In this document: piece after piece, positions 32,798-42,387 of the stretch | Position numbering within the stretch: the stretch's first letter is position 1 | Layout of the letters: the number at the start of each line of letters is the position of its first letter | NCBI GenBank assembly: GCA_947259005.1 | Contig: CAMYKP010000009.1 | Location: 62,001 to 126,000, forward strand | Source: an uncultured Parasphingopyxis sp. | GTDB lineage: Bacteria; Pseudomonadota; Alphaproteobacteria; Sphingomonadales; Sphingomonadaceae | Direction: 5' to 3' | DNA length: 64,000 nucleotides | Notes under the pieces: model-generated | Database searches by the model: none | What the model was told of the DNA's origin: nothing | What the model saw: the letters and a program-made list of their open reading frames with translations, nothing else | Translations under genes and position numbers: made by a program

Positions 32798-34540
32798 ATG
32801 AAAAAGAAACTTCTCAGCTTCATCGGCGCGATATTGGCATTTATTCCCGCTACCGCCATCGCGCAGGAATCTGCCCGCCCCAATATCGTCCTGATCGTCG
32901 CGGACGACGTCGCCTTCACCGATCTGGGCGCTTATGGCAGCGAGATCCGCACGCCCAATATCGATGCGCTGGCGCGGCGCGGGACGATGTTTTCCAATTT
33001 TCATGCAACGCCGATGTGCGCCCCTTCGCGCGCCATGTTGATGACGGGCGTTGACAGTCACCGGGCCGGGATCGGCAACCTACCCGAAACCACACCGACC
33101 GAGCATCAGGGCTCCCCGGCGTATCGGGGGCTATTGGCGGACGGCCTGCCGACCATCGCCAGCCGCCTGCAGGGCATTGGCTATCGGACCTATATGACCG
33201 GCAAATGGCATCTCGGGCACACACCGGGCACGCTGCCCAGCGCACGCGGGTTCGACCGGACGTTCATTGTCGACGCGACGGGCGCGGACAATTGGGAGCA
33301 CCGGCCCTATCTGCCCTATTACGACCGGGCCGAATGGTTTGCCGATGGCGAGGCGGTCAATGAACTGCCCGATGATTTCTATTCGTCCGAATTTCTGGTC
33401 GACCGGATGATCGACTTTATCGGCGGGCCGGGCGATGATCCCTTTTTCGCCTATGTCGCGTTCCAGGCCATTCACATCCCGGTGCAAGCGCCGCGTGAAT
33501 ATACGATGGGCTATCGTGACGTCTATAATCGCGGTTGGCAGGTTCACCGCGAACGGCGTCACGCTGCGGCCATCGAAGCGGGCCTGATTCCCGCAGGTGC
33601 TCCGCTGGGTGCCATCCATTCCGATCTGCGCCAATGGGATGACCTGACGGCCGAGGAACAGGCCTGGCATGCCCGCGCGATGGAAGTGAATGCCGGGATG
33701 CTGGAAGCGATGGACCATCATCTGGGCCGGCTGATCGCGCATCTGCGCATGACGGGCGAATATTACAACACGGTCTTTATCGTCACATCGGACAATGGCC
33801 CGGAAGGCAATTCGCCTGCGGGCAGCCGGATCATGCAGGCCTGGTTTTGGATGGTCGGCTATTCGACCGATATCGAAACCATGGGCGAGCGCGGCAGCTG
33901 GGGCTATATCGGGCCGGAATGGGCAAGCGCGAACGCCTCGCCGAGCAGCCTTTTCAAATTCTACGCCAATGAAGGCGGAACACGCGTTCCGCTGATTGTT
34001 TCCGGGCCGGGCATCGATGAAGGCGGCATGGCGCGCCAACTGGGACTGATAAGCGATATACCCGCGACGATAGCCGCGCTCACCGGTGCCGATGGCGAGG
34101 GGATGACGGGTCGCAGCCTGATGCCCGCGCTGACGGGCGATGAAACCGATATTTACGGGCCGGATGACAGTTTCGGCATCGAAACAGCGGGGCGGCGCGC
34201 TTTCTACCGGGGCCGCTACAAGATCGTCCGCAATGGTCTTCCGCTAGGCGACAATATCTGGCGGATGTACGATCTTGAAACTGATCCCGGCGAAACCAAC
34301 GACCTGTCAGCCGCCAATCCCGAACTTTTTGCCGCAATGCGGGCGGGATATGATGCCTGGGCGGAGGAGAATGGCGTGCTGGAAATGCCGGAGGGCTATG
34401 ACCCGGTAAAGACGCTGCAACAGCACAGCCGCGGACCGATCTTACGCCGCTACTGGTGGATATTGGCGTTGCTCGGCGGGATCATTGTCGCGCCGGTCGC
34501 GTGGCTGATCTATCGGCGTCGCCGGAAGCGGATATCGTGA
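32798..34540 (+). CDS. Sulfatase (arylsulfatase type, formylglycine-dependent) with C-terminal membrane helix
   Basis: 580 residues from the ATG at 32798; the longer upstream frame overlaps the DUF4386 gene and is not protein-like. A signal peptide (FIGAILAFIPATAIAQ) is followed by the sulfatase opening RPNIVLIVADDVAFTDLGAYG with metal-binding Asp36 and Asp37. The modification motif C-A-P-S-R at 74-78 (MCAPSRAMLMTG) predicts conversion of Cys74 to formylglycine. YMTGKWHLGH and FIVTSDNGPEGN supply other active-site residues. The end carries a helix WWILALLGGIIVAPVAWLIY followed by RRRRKR, a likely inner-membrane tail anchor. It faces tail to tail the phosphatase gene, one base apart. Confidence 0.93.
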   Translation: MKKKLLSFIGAILAFIPATAIAQESARPNIVLIVADDVAFTDLGAYGSEIRTPNIDALARRGTMFSNFHATPMCAPSRAMLMTGVDSHRAGIGNLPETTPTEHQGSPAYRGLLADGLPTIASRLQGIGYRTYMTGKWHLGHTPGTLPSARGFDRTFIVDATGADNWEHRPYLPYYDRAEWFADGEAVNELPDDFYSSEFLVDRMIDFIGGPGDDPFFAYVAFQAIHIPVQAPREYTMGYRDVYNRGWQVHRERRHAAAIEAGLIPAGAPLGAIHSDLRQWDDLTAEEQAWHARAMEVNAGMLEAMDHHLGRLIAHLRMTGEYYNTVFIVTSDNGPEGNSPAGSRIMQAWFWMVGYSTDIETMGERGSWGYIGPEWASANASPSSLFKFYANEGGTRVPLIVSGPGIDEGGMARQLGLISDIPATIAALTGADGEGMTGRSLMPALTGDETDIYGPDDSFGIETAGRRAFYRGRYKIVRNGLPLGDNIWRMYDLETDPGETNDLSAANPELFAAMRAGYDAWAEENGVLEMPEGYDPVKTLQQHSRGPILRRYWWILALLGGIIVAPVAWLIYRRRRKRIS

Positions 34541-34541
34541 T

Positions 34542-36194
34542 CTAGGGGCAATTGCTCTCGCCGACACCCGGCATCACATCCAGACAGCGTCCGTCAATCG
34601 TCACGTCGCTGATATCGAGATCGATCAGCGAAGCGAGGGTCGGCAGGATATCGACCGTCATTACGCCGAGCGGTTGTTCGACATGCTCCGCGCCCGGCCA
34701 CCAGAAGAGGATCGGCACGCGCCGGTCATAGTCCCAGACACTGCCATGCGTCGCGACATAAGCTCCGGGGATGGCTTCGGGGATGGGCGTCACGCGCGGT
34801 TGCAGGACGACGATGAAATCGCCAGATCGCTCGGCATTGAAATTGGCGCGGACCCGGTCAAGCACCGTCCAGTGTTCGGGCGGCGCGGTCGTGATGGGCT
34901 GGGCGAGAATTTCAGACCGCCCATAAACCCGGTAGACCTGTGGATGCGCGGAGATCATCGCGATCGCGCGGTCGATCACTTCGGCGCGCCGGTCTTCGGG
35001 CACGGAACGATCGACATAGAAATCACCGAAAGGCCCGTCTGCCCGCAGGATGGGGGCTTCCAGCCCGGTTTCCGCAGCAAGGCGCGCATCCAGTGTCTCA
35101 AACCCCGGCAGCAATCGAGCGGCACGCGGCGCCGCCTGTTCCACTTGGCGTTCCGGCAGGTCGAGGCCGCCATGATCGGCCGTCAGCATCACGACATAGT
35201 TGATATTCCGGGCATCGAGTCGCGCGAAAAAATCGCCGAGCATGGCATCAAGCGCCATGAGCTGAACGCACATTTCGACGCCTTCTGTGCCATAGGCGTG
35301 GCCAATATAGTCGGTCGAGGCGAGGCCGATCGCCAGAAGGTCGGTCGTGTCCTGTTGGCCCAGTTCAAGTTCGGAGACGAGATTGGCCGCGAGGACGAGG
35401 GTCAGCAAATCGCCTTCGGGGGATGTCAGAATGTCCCGGCCGCTGGTTGTCGGTCCCCGGGAAAAGACATGGGTGCCCACAGTCGCTTCCTCGCCGACCG
35501 GAATGGCGCGATTATAGGCGGTACATTGCTGCGGGACAGGAAGCGGTACGCGATTCGATACGGCCGCCTGCATCGCTGCCTCGTTGATACGCGTCAGCGC
35601 TTCGGGGGTTTCCCGCCCCTCAAACGTAGTAAATCCGGCGTCGCCGGGCCAGAATACATGATCGGCCTGTGCGCCGCCAAGCATGACGGCGGACCTGTCC
35701 TTACCGGCTACCGAAACGACGCGGCTGGCCTCGTCGACGCGCTGCATCAGATCGCCAAGGGTCGGCACGAGCAGGTTGCCGGTGGAAACTGTGTAGTCGC
35801 TGGAGGATGAGCCCTCGACGCTTGAATCTTCCGAACAATAGACCCTCACATCATCACGCTCGACGCTCATATCGAACCACCGATTGGCGATTATGCCTGT
35901 GCGCGCGGGATGGGAGCCGGTCAGGATTGTTGAATGGCCGGGGCAGGTTTCAGTGGCGGAATGCGCCTGATAGCCGGACGGGAATACTGCGCCCTCCAGC
36001 AACCGCGCGAAACCGCCGGAGAAATTCTGGCGGTGCTGGGCGAAGAGATCCGCGCTGAGCTGGTCGATCGAAATGGCAACTACGAGTCGTGGCGACGACG
36101 ATTCGGTTGCTGCCGTGCTCTCCCCATTTTGTGCAAATGCCGCGAAAGGCAGGGTTAAAGCTGTAACCAGGGTAGCGATGCGAACGAACTTCAT
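34542..36194 (-). CDS. phoK: Alkaline phosphatase, PafA/PhoK type (Thr nucleophile)
   Basis: 550 residues with signal peptide (VTALTLPFAAFAQ). It belongs to the alkaline phosphatase superfamily branch of PafA and the Sphingomonas enzyme PhoK. SIDQL (43-46 region) holds a metal Asp; the nucleophile Thr83 lies in SATETCPGHSTILTG; GIIANRWFD and VAGKDRSAVMLGG give the Asn, Lys and Arg that bind phosphate in this branch; ADHGGLD and YVATHGSVWDYDRRVPILFW supply later metal ligands. It should be a secreted, calcium/zinc-dependent phosphomonoesterase for phosphate scavenging. The gene symbol follows similarity to PhoK and is not proven. It is divergent from the DsbD-like gene, which could aid its disulfides. 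Confidence 0.85.
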   Translation of the reverse strand: MKFVRIATLVTALTLPFAAFAQNGESTAATESSSPRLVVAISIDQLSADLFAQHRQNFSGGFARLLEGAVFPSGYQAHSATETCPGHSTILTGSHPARTGIIANRWFDMSVERDDVRVYCSEDSSVEGSSSSDYTVSTGNLLVPTLGDLMQRVDEASRVVSVAGKDRSAVMLGGAQADHVFWPGDAGFTTFEGRETPEALTRINEAAMQAAVSNRVPLPVPQQCTAYNRAIPVGEEATVGTHVFSRGPTTSGRDILTSPEGDLLTLVLAANLVSELELGQQDTTDLLAIGLASTDYIGHAYGTEGVEMCVQLMALDAMLGDFFARLDARNINYVVMLTADHGGLDLPERQVEQAAPRAARLLPGFETLDARLAAETGLEAPILRADGPFGDFYVDRSVPEDRRAEVIDRAIAMISAHPQVYRVYGRSEILAQPITTAPPEHWTVLDRVRANFNAERSGDFIVVLQPRVTPIPEAIPGAYVATHGSVWDYDRRVPILFWWPGAEHVEQPLGVMTVDILPTLASLIDLDISDVTIDGRCLDVMPGVGESNCP

Positions 36195-36262
36195 CGGATA
36201 TCCTCTTGATAGTGCACGGCGCGAATGCCGCTGCTATAGCGCGCTCGCGAAGGAGCAAACAG

Positions 36263-38335
36263 GTGCGATTTTCCCTTATGAAGACCGTCTTCGGTTTGAT
36301 TGCCGCATTTTTCTGTTTGATGCCAGTGTTCGGCGCCGCTCAGGTGCCGCGCGAGAATGCAATCAAGACGGCCCTGCTTGCCGAAACGCAGACACCCGCT
36401 CCCGGCCAGAGCTTCACTATCGCGATCCGCATGAGGCCCGACGAAGGGTGGCATGGCTATTGGTTGAACCCGGGCGACGCTGGAAGGCCCGACCGCTTTG
36501 ATTGGACGTTGCCTGAGGGTGTGACGATCGGAGAACTTCGATATCCGGTGCCCGAGCGGTTCTGGATCAGCGGGATCATGAATTACATCTACCATGGCGA
36601 ATATGCGCTGCTGGCAGAGGTGACACTGGATGACAGCATCGCGCGGGGTACGGCTCTGCCGCTGCGCGCCGAGGGACAATGGCTGGCCTGCACGGATGAA
36701 CAATGCGTGCCCGAAGGCGGCTCGTTGGGGATCGATCTCGTCGCGGGATCGGGCGAGCTATCCAGCAATCGGAACTTTGACGAATATCGGGTCCGGCTGC
36801 CGCGCCCATTGAGCACCGAAGCCATGTTCGAACTGATCGGGGATACGCTGCGGATCGGCATTCCCTATCCCGCAAACGCCCCTGTTGCCGCACCCTATTT
36901 CTTCGCGCAGAGCGAGCGCGTGCTCGACTATGGAGCCGAGCAGACCATCTCGCGCAGCGGTGACATGCTGATCGTCGAAGTGCCGGCTGGTAACGAAGCG
37001 GACGCGGCAGCGCGGATCGAAGGGTTGCTCAAAATCGGTGAACATGACGGGCTGCAGCTGGTAGCGCTTCCTGGCGAAGTTCCTGCTGCGGGGACTCCGA
37101 TTTCGGAAGCGGCAATCAACAGTTCAGCAATAGGCGCTGACATCCGGACCATCCTCTTCGCGCTGGGCAGTGCGATCCTGGGCGGAATACTCCTTAATAT
37201 CATGCCTTGCGTCTTCCCCATCCTCAGCCTCAAGGCGCTGAGTTTGGCCAAGGCGGGAGGCGAGGAACGTGCCGTGCGGCGCGATGCTCTGGCCTATACG
37301 GCAGGCGTTGTGATCGTCTGCCTTGGCCTGGGAGCGGCGTTGCTGGCCTTGCGCACAGGCGGCGCGTCCATCGGCTGGGCGTTCCAGTTGCAGGACCCGC
37401 GCATGATCCTGTTCCTGCTGCTGCTGGTGACGGCTATCGCGTTGAATCTTGCAGGCCTGTTCGAATTGCCGAGCGTTTCCGGCGGCGGTCGTTTTGCTGA
37501 TCGGGACGGACCGACAGGATCCTTCTTCACTGGCGCGCTTGCCGCCTTTGTCGCTACGCCTTGTACCGGACCTTTCATGGGTGCGGCGCTGGGGGCGGCG
37601 CTGATCGTGCCGACCATCGTGGCGCTGGCAATTTTTGCAGGATTGGGCTTCGGATTGGCGCTGCCGTTCCTCGTCCTCGCCTATGTACCGGCGTTTCGGG
37701 CCAAGCTGCCCAAGCCGGGGCCGTGGATGAACGGGTTTCGGCATCTGATGGCGGTGCCGATGTTTCTCACCGCGCTGGCGCTCGGCTGGGTGCTCGGCCG
37801 ACAAACCGGTGTCGATGGTCTGACATTAGGCATTGCCGCCGCGCTGGGCGTTGCGCTCATGTTATGGTGGGCCGGCAACCGGCAGGTGGTGGGCAAGCGC
37901 GCATGGTTACCGATTATTCCTGCCATGCTCGTGACGATCGCTGCGCTTGCGATCGTGCCGACATCATCGCCTGCGCAATCCGGGCAGTCAGAGCGCGGTG
38001 CACTCAACGCAGAAATGTTCAGCGAAGCGCGGCTTGAAGAATTGCGGGCAGAGGGACAGCCGGTCTTCGTCTATTTTACCGCAGACTGGTGCATCACCTG
38101 CAAGGCGAATGAGGCTGGCGCGCTGAACCGCGAGGCCGTGGCCGACCATTTCCAAAGCCAGAATATCGCTGTTCTGGTTGGCGACTGGACGAATGGCGAA
38201 CCGGCGATTGGCCGGTTCCTGGAAAGCCATGGTCGATCGGGTGTGCCACTGTATCTCTATTATGCGCCAGGGAGTGAGGCAGAAATCCTGCCACAGATTT
38301 TGACAGTGGGAACACTTACAGAATTAGGCGGTTAG
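36263..38335 (+). CDS. DsbD/ScsB-like thiol-disulfide transporter
   Basis: 690 residues from a GTG at 36263, chosen because AAGGAG at 36250-36255 is seven bases upstream; the ATG at 36278 is too far from it. An N-terminal signal (FGLIAAFFCLMPVFGAAQ) precedes a periplasmic domain with C-x5-C near WLACTDEQCVPEGG. A polytopic core follows, with the paired cysteines in NIMPCVFPILSLKALSLAKAGG and ATPCTGPFMGAALGAAL. The C-terminal thioredoxin-like domain has active-site C610/C613 in FTADWCITCKANEAG. It carries electrons from cytoplasmic thioredoxin to the periplasm. Divergent from the phosphatase gene. Confidence 0.92.
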   Translation: MRFSLMKTVFGLIAAFFCLMPVFGAAQVPRENAIKTALLAETQTPAPGQSFTIAIRMRPDEGWHGYWLNPGDAGRPDRFDWTLPEGVTIGELRYPVPERFWISGIMNYIYHGEYALLAEVTLDDSIARGTALPLRAEGQWLACTDEQCVPEGGSLGIDLVAGSGELSSNRNFDEYRVRLPRPLSTEAMFELIGDTLRIGIPYPANAPVAAPYFFAQSERVLDYGAEQTISRSGDMLIVEVPAGNEADAAARIEGLLKIGEHDGLQLVALPGEVPAAGTPISEAAINSSAIGADIRTILFALGSAILGGILLNIMPCVFPILSLKALSLAKAGGEERAVRRDALAYTAGVVIVCLGLGAALLALRTGGASIGWAFQLQDPRMILFLLLLVTAIALNLAGLFELPSVSGGGRFADRDGPTGSFFTGALAAFVATPCTGPFMGAALGAALIVPTIVALAIFAGLGFGLALPFLVLAYVPAFRAKLPKPGPWMNGFRHLMAVPMFLTALALGWVLGRQTGVDGLTLGIAAALGVALMLWWAGNRQVVGKRAWLPIIPAMLVTIAALAIVPTSSPAQSGQSERGALNAEMFSEARLEELRAEGQPVFVYFTADWCITCKANEAGALNREAVADHFQSQNIAVLVGDWTNGEPAIGRFLESHGRSGVPLYLYYAPGSEAEILPQILTVGTLTELGG

Positions 38336-38390
38336 TTCGTGAAAACTTTGCGTGCGAAATGACCCTGTAAAGGGAATTCTTGCCCTAGCA

Positions 38391-40130
38391 CTACCGCCCC
38401 ACATCCTCGTCATAATTGATCATCGGCCCGACGGGTGCATCCATAGGCGGCGCGTCTGTCGCACCGCGGACCCAGACACGCTGACCGCCGACCCATGTTT
38501 CGGCAACTTGGGTATCGCGGATCTGTTGCGGCGTCGCATCGAATATGTCGCGATCGAGGATGATGAAATCGGCATAAAGACCCTCACCAAGTCTGCCGAC
38601 CTGACCTTCGGCAAAACCCGCAAAGGCACCGCTGGTTGTGAAAGCGGCAAAGGCCTGTTGTAGTGAAATGCGTTCATGCGCCTGCCAGCCACCCGAAGGT
38701 TCGCCATTGGCGTCCTGCCTGCTGATCGCGACCGCAAGCCCCGGGAAGGGATTCGGGTTTTCGACCGGGAAATCGCTGCCAAAGGCCAGGGTCGAGCCGT
38801 TGCGCAGCATCGTATTCCAGGCATAGGCACCGATCAGTCGATCCGGACCGAGCCGGGCTTCGGCCATCAGCCGGTCGGAGGTCTGGTGCACGGGCTGCAT
38901 CGAGGCAATGATGCCATGCCGACCAAAGCGTTCCAAATCTGCGGGGTCGACAATCTGCGCATGTTCGATCCGCCAGCGCCGATCATCGGTATATCGAGTG
39001 GCCAGCTCCTCAATTGCACCAAGCGCATCGCGGTTGGCGCGATCGCCGATGGCATGAATAGCCGCCTGAAATCTGTCGAGCGACAATCGGCTCAGCCGGT
39101 TGCGCAATCCGATACTGTCGATCAGCGCCAGTCCCGTTTCGCCGGGTGCATCGGAATAGGGGGCATTCAAAAGCGCCCCACGCGATCCCAGCGCGCCATC
39201 GCCGTAAATTTTCAGGCCCACCATTCGCAGATGCCCGTCATAGAGCCAGGGGGTCATCCCGTCCCCGGCGATATCGAGCAGCGTTTCGAGCGACCCGGCA
39301 TAGGATATGACGCGGACGTTGAGCAGGCCCCGGTCGCCAGCGCGGCGGACGACACTCCAGTCATCCGCAGTCGTTCCCATATCGTGCATGGTCGTGACGC
39401 CATAGCTGAGCAGCAGCGATTGAGCTTCGCGAAGCGCCATATCGCGAACCGGCGGTTCCGGCGTAGGAATGGCGTTTGCGACAAGCGCCATGGCAGCATC
39501 AACGAAGACGCCATTGGGCTGGTTGCCGTCGCGCCCGATCCTGCCACCAGAAGGCGCCTGTGACGCAGGGGTGATGCCTGCTGCAGTCATGGCGTTGCTG
39601 TTCGCGACGCCCGCATGGCCATCAACGCGTACGAGCCAAACGGGTCGGTTCGGAACGGCGGCATCCAGGTCGGCTGCTGTTGGGAAACGGTCAAGGCCCC
39701 AGCGTTCCTGATTCCAGCCCCGGCCAATGACCCAGCGCAAGGTTGGATTATCGGCGCTATATTGGGCGAGCCGGGCCATCGCGTCGTCGAGACTCGTCGT
39801 GTCGGAAAGGTCGAGCTGGATGGCGTTATAGCCAAGCCCCATCAGATGGCCATGTGCGTCGATAAGCCCGGGAATGACTGTGCGCCCCTGCATGTCATAC
39901 CGCGTATCCAGGCCTTCGGGATAATTGTCCCCGCGGCGAAGCACGTCCGTTACGCGTCCCGTATCGCTATCGAATACAAGGCCCGTAAACCGGATGAGGT
40001 TGCCAGCTTCGTCCAGCGTATAACCATTGGCATTGTCGATCAGCACATCAGCCTGTGCCGGTACCGAGAGGAATCCCGCCGCGAGTGCAAGCGCGGCCAG
40101 CCGTCCGACACGATGGATGAAATGCTTCAC
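38391..40130 (-). CDS. Secreted YtcJ-like amidohydrolase
   Basis: 579 residues with a signal peptide (RLAALALAAGFLSVPAQA). It belongs to the amidohydrolase-3 (YtcJ) group of the TIM-barrel metal hydrolases. VIPGLIDAHGHLMGLGYNAIQLDLS carries the first two metal ligands; a conserved WVIGRGWNQERWG, AAIHAIGDRANRDALGAIEEL and WRIEHAQIVDPADLERFGRHGIIASMQPVHQTSD give the later His residues, and FGSDFPVENPNPFPGLAVAISR the metal Asp. Substrates for this group are poorly known. Its ATG overlaps the stop of the upstream dehydrogenase gene by four bases, so the two are co-translated. Confidence 0.9.
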   Translation of the reverse strand: MKHFIHRVGRLAALALAAGFLSVPAQADVLIDNANGYTLDEAGNLIRFTGLVFDSDTGRVTDVLRRGDNYPEGLDTRYDMQGRTVIPGLIDAHGHLMGLGYNAIQLDLSDTTSLDDAMARLAQYSADNPTLRWVIGRGWNQERWGLDRFPTAADLDAAVPNRPVWLVRVDGHAGVANSNAMTAAGITPASQAPSGGRIGRDGNQPNGVFVDAAMALVANAIPTPEPPVRDMALREAQSLLLSYGVTTMHDMGTTADDWSVVRRAGDRGLLNVRVISYAGSLETLLDIAGDGMTPWLYDGHLRMVGLKIYGDGALGSRGALLNAPYSDAPGETGLALIDSIGLRNRLSRLSLDRFQAAIHAIGDRANRDALGAIEELATRYTDDRRWRIEHAQIVDPADLERFGRHGIIASMQPVHQTSDRLMAEARLGPDRLIGAYAWNTMLRNGSTLAFGSDFPVENPNPFPGLAVAISRQDANGEPSGGWQAHERISLQQAFAAFTTSGAFAGFAEGQVGRLGEGLYADFIILDRDIFDATPQQIRDTQVAETWVGGQRVWVRGATDAPPMDAPVGPMINYDEDVGR

Positions 40131-40993
40131 TCTTCCAGTCTCCTCACCAGTGAACTCGTATCCTGCCGGTTGCCGCCCATGGCCTGTACTTCGGCATAAT
40201 AGCCATCGACCAGCTTCGCGAGCTCCAGCGTAGCGCCGTTGGCTTCGCCTTCTTCAAGCGCGAGCCCTAAATCCTTGCGCATCCAGTCAACCGCGAATCC
40301 GAAATCAAATTTACCTGCGGCCATCGTTTTCCAGCGATTTTCCATTTGCCAGCTTTGCGCCGCGCCACCGGAAATCGCCTCGAACACCTTGTCGAGATCA
40401 AGCCCCGATCGCTTTGCCAGATGCAGCGCCTCGGAAAGCCCCTGGAGAACCCCGGCAATGGCGAGTTGGTTGCACATCTTGGTCTGCTGGCCCGCCCCGG
40501 CTTCGCCGCAATGGACGATCCGCGCCGCATAGGCCTGCATGATCGGCTCGGCGAGCGTCATGGCCCGCTTGGTCCCGCCGCACATGATTGAAAGTGCGCC
40601 CTTTTCCGCTCCTGCCTGCCCACCGGATACCGGCGCGTCGACGCAATGAATACCGAGCGATTCGCCTTCTTCGGAGAGCTTGCGTGCGAGCATGGCGGAA
40701 ACGGTGGTGTGATCGATGAAGAGCGTGCCTGCATGCATTGCGGCAAAGCTGCCGTCCGGGCCCAGCGTGACCGCTTCGACATCGGCATCCGCACCGACAC
40801 AGGCGATGACGGCATCTACTCCTTCGGCAGCCTCGGCGGGTGTGTCTGCGCTTTGTCCGCCATGCTCCCGGACCCAATCGTCTGCCTTGGATGCCGTGCG
40901 GTTGAAAACGGTAACGTCGTGACCGGCCTGCAGAAGATGTCCGGCCATAGGAGCGCCCATCACGCCAAGTCCGATAAATGCGATTTTTGCCAT
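40127..40993 (-). CDS. 3-Hydroxyisobutyrate dehydrogenase-family oxidoreductase
   Basis: 288 residues, normal for beta-hydroxyacid dehydrogenases (3-hydroxyisobutyrate, tartronate semialdehyde, 6-phosphogluconate-like). IAFIGLGVMGAPMAGHLLQAGHDVTVFNRT is the NAD(P)-binding turn with the family's opening signature; the Arg in NRTASKADDW hints at NADP. DAPVSGGQAGAEKGALSIMCGG is the substrate-binding block, and the catalytic Lys lies in GAGQQTKMCNQLAIA. The exact substrate is not clear. It shares an operon with the amidohydrolase. Confidence 0.9.
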   Translation of the reverse strand: MAKIAFIGLGVMGAPMAGHLLQAGHDVTVFNRTASKADDWVREHGGQSADTPAEAAEGVDAVIACVGADADVEAVTLGPDGSFAAMHAGTLFIDHTTVSAMLARKLSEEGESLGIHCVDAPVSGGQAGAEKGALSIMCGGTKRAMTLAEPIMQAYAARIVHCGEAGAGQQTKMCNQLAIAGVLQGLSEALHLAKRSGLDLDKVFEAISGGAAQSWQMENRWKTMAAGKFDFGFAVDWMRKDLGLALEEGEANGATLELAKLVDGYYAEVQAMGGNRQDTSSLVRRLEE

Positions 40994-41076
40994 TGGGAGA
41001 CGCCTGAAATTTCTGCCGAGCGCGACCCATAGGATGTGTTTGCCGAAGACGCCAGATAGGCTAGGGCTGGCGGATT

Positions 41077-42318
41077 ATGGCCACATCAGTACAACCTGCA
41101 CCCGATTCGACCCTGACGCTGGAAAGCGTTCGCGCTGCGCATGAGCGAATTGCCGATGCGATCGTGCGTACGCCGACGCTGAAGAGCATTACCCTTTCGG
41201 AAATGACGGGCGCGGATGTCTGGCTGAAATTTGACAATTTGCAGTTCACAGCATCGTTCAAGGAACGCGGCGCGCTGAACGCGATGCTGATGTTGGGCGA
41301 CAATGCTCGAAAACGCGGCGTGATCGCGGCCTCTGCGGGCAACCATTCCCAGGGCGTGGCCTATCATGGTGCGCGGCTCGGCATTCCGGTCACCATCGTG
41401 ATGCCCCTCCATACCCCGACCGTGAAAGTGCAGCAGACCGAGGGGCATGGGGCCACGGTAGTGTTGCACGGCGAACGGTTCGATGATGCCCAGGCCTATG
41501 CCTATGAACTGGCTGACGAACGCGACCTGACTTTCGTCCATCCGTTCGATGATCCCGATATTGCTGCAGGTCAGGGCACGGCTGCGCTTGAAATGCTGGA
41601 GGATGTTCCCGAGATTGATACATTGGTCGTGCCGATCGGTGGCGGCGGGCTTATTTCGGGCATGGCTGTCGCGGCGAAGGGCCTGAATCCCGATATCGAA
41701 GTGGTCGGCGTCGAGGCGGAGCTGTATCCGTCCACTTATTCGAAACTGAAAGGCCTGAACCTGCCCTGCGAAGGCGATACTCTCGCTGAAGGTATCGCCG
41801 TGAAGGAACCGGGCAAGTTCACGCTCGAAGTGATTCGCAAGGTCGTCGACGATATCGTGCTCGTTTCCGAACGCGATCTGGAACGAGCGGTTTCGCTGCT
41901 GCTGCAGATCGAAAAGACGGTAGTCGAGGGCGCGGGCGCGGCGGGCCTTGCCGCGATGCTCGGCCATCCTGAACGCTTCAAGGGCCGCAAGGTCGGGTTG
42001 ATCCTGTGCGGCGGGAACATCGATACGCGATTGCTCGCCAATGTATTGCTTCGCGACCTGGCGCGGGACGGTCGGCTCGCACGCCTCAGAATCCGGCTCA
42101 AGGATCGGCCGGGCGCGCTTTACCACGTTGCCAAGGTGTTCGACGAGCAGCAGGTCAACATCATTGAAATCTATCACCAGCGGATTTTCACCTCGCTGCC
42201 CGCCAAGGGATTGATCACCGATATCGAATGCGAAACTCGCGGAGCGGCGCATCTCCAGCGACTTATCGAGGCGCTGCAGAAGGAAGGTTATGGCGTTACG
42301 CCGGTAGAGCTGGCGTAG
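41077..42318 (+). CDS. ilvA: Threonine ammonia-lyase (biosynthetic/catabolic, with ACT domain)
   Basis: 413 residues. PLP enzyme converting threonine to 2-oxobutanoate, the first step to isoleucine. The PLP Lys62 is in ASFKERGALNAM; SAGNHSQGVAYH and the glycine loop VVPIGGGGLISGMAV bind the cofactor; LILCGGNIDTRLL ends the catalytic domain. A single ACT-like regulatory domain follows from about residue 330 (LRIRLKDRPGALYHVAKVFDEQQVNIIEIYHQRIF). This length and single ACT are typical of the short form found widely in alphaproteobacteria; whether it is feedback-controlled by isoleucine cannot be told. Single gene. Confidence 0.93.
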   Translation: MATSVQPAPDSTLTLESVRAAHERIADAIVRTPTLKSITLSEMTGADVWLKFDNLQFTASFKERGALNAMLMLGDNARKRGVIAASAGNHSQGVAYHGARLGIPVTIVMPLHTPTVKVQQTEGHGATVVLHGERFDDAQAYAYELADERDLTFVHPFDDPDIAAGQGTAALEMLEDVPEIDTLVVPIGGGGLISGMAVAAKGLNPDIEVVGVEAELYPSTYSKLKGLNLPCEGDTLAEGIAVKEPGKFTLEVIRKVVDDIVLVSERDLERAVSLLLQIEKTVVEGAGAAGLAAMLGHPERFKGRKVGLILCGGNIDTRLLANVLLRDLARDGRLARLRIRLKDRPGALYHVAKVFDEQQVNIIEIYHQRIFTSLPAKGLITDIECETRGAAHLQRLIEALQKEGYGVTPVELA

Positions 42319-42387
42319 TTCCGTAAAATTTCCTGTCGGACTTGAGGCGTTCAACAGCGAGGTTGAATCCAAAAAAGTACCACCGGA

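Noticed and set aside
34674..35810. 378-codon open frame opposite the PhoK-like phosphatase gene
   Set aside because: The minus-strand gene has complete motifs and a signal peptide; the plus-strand frame has none.
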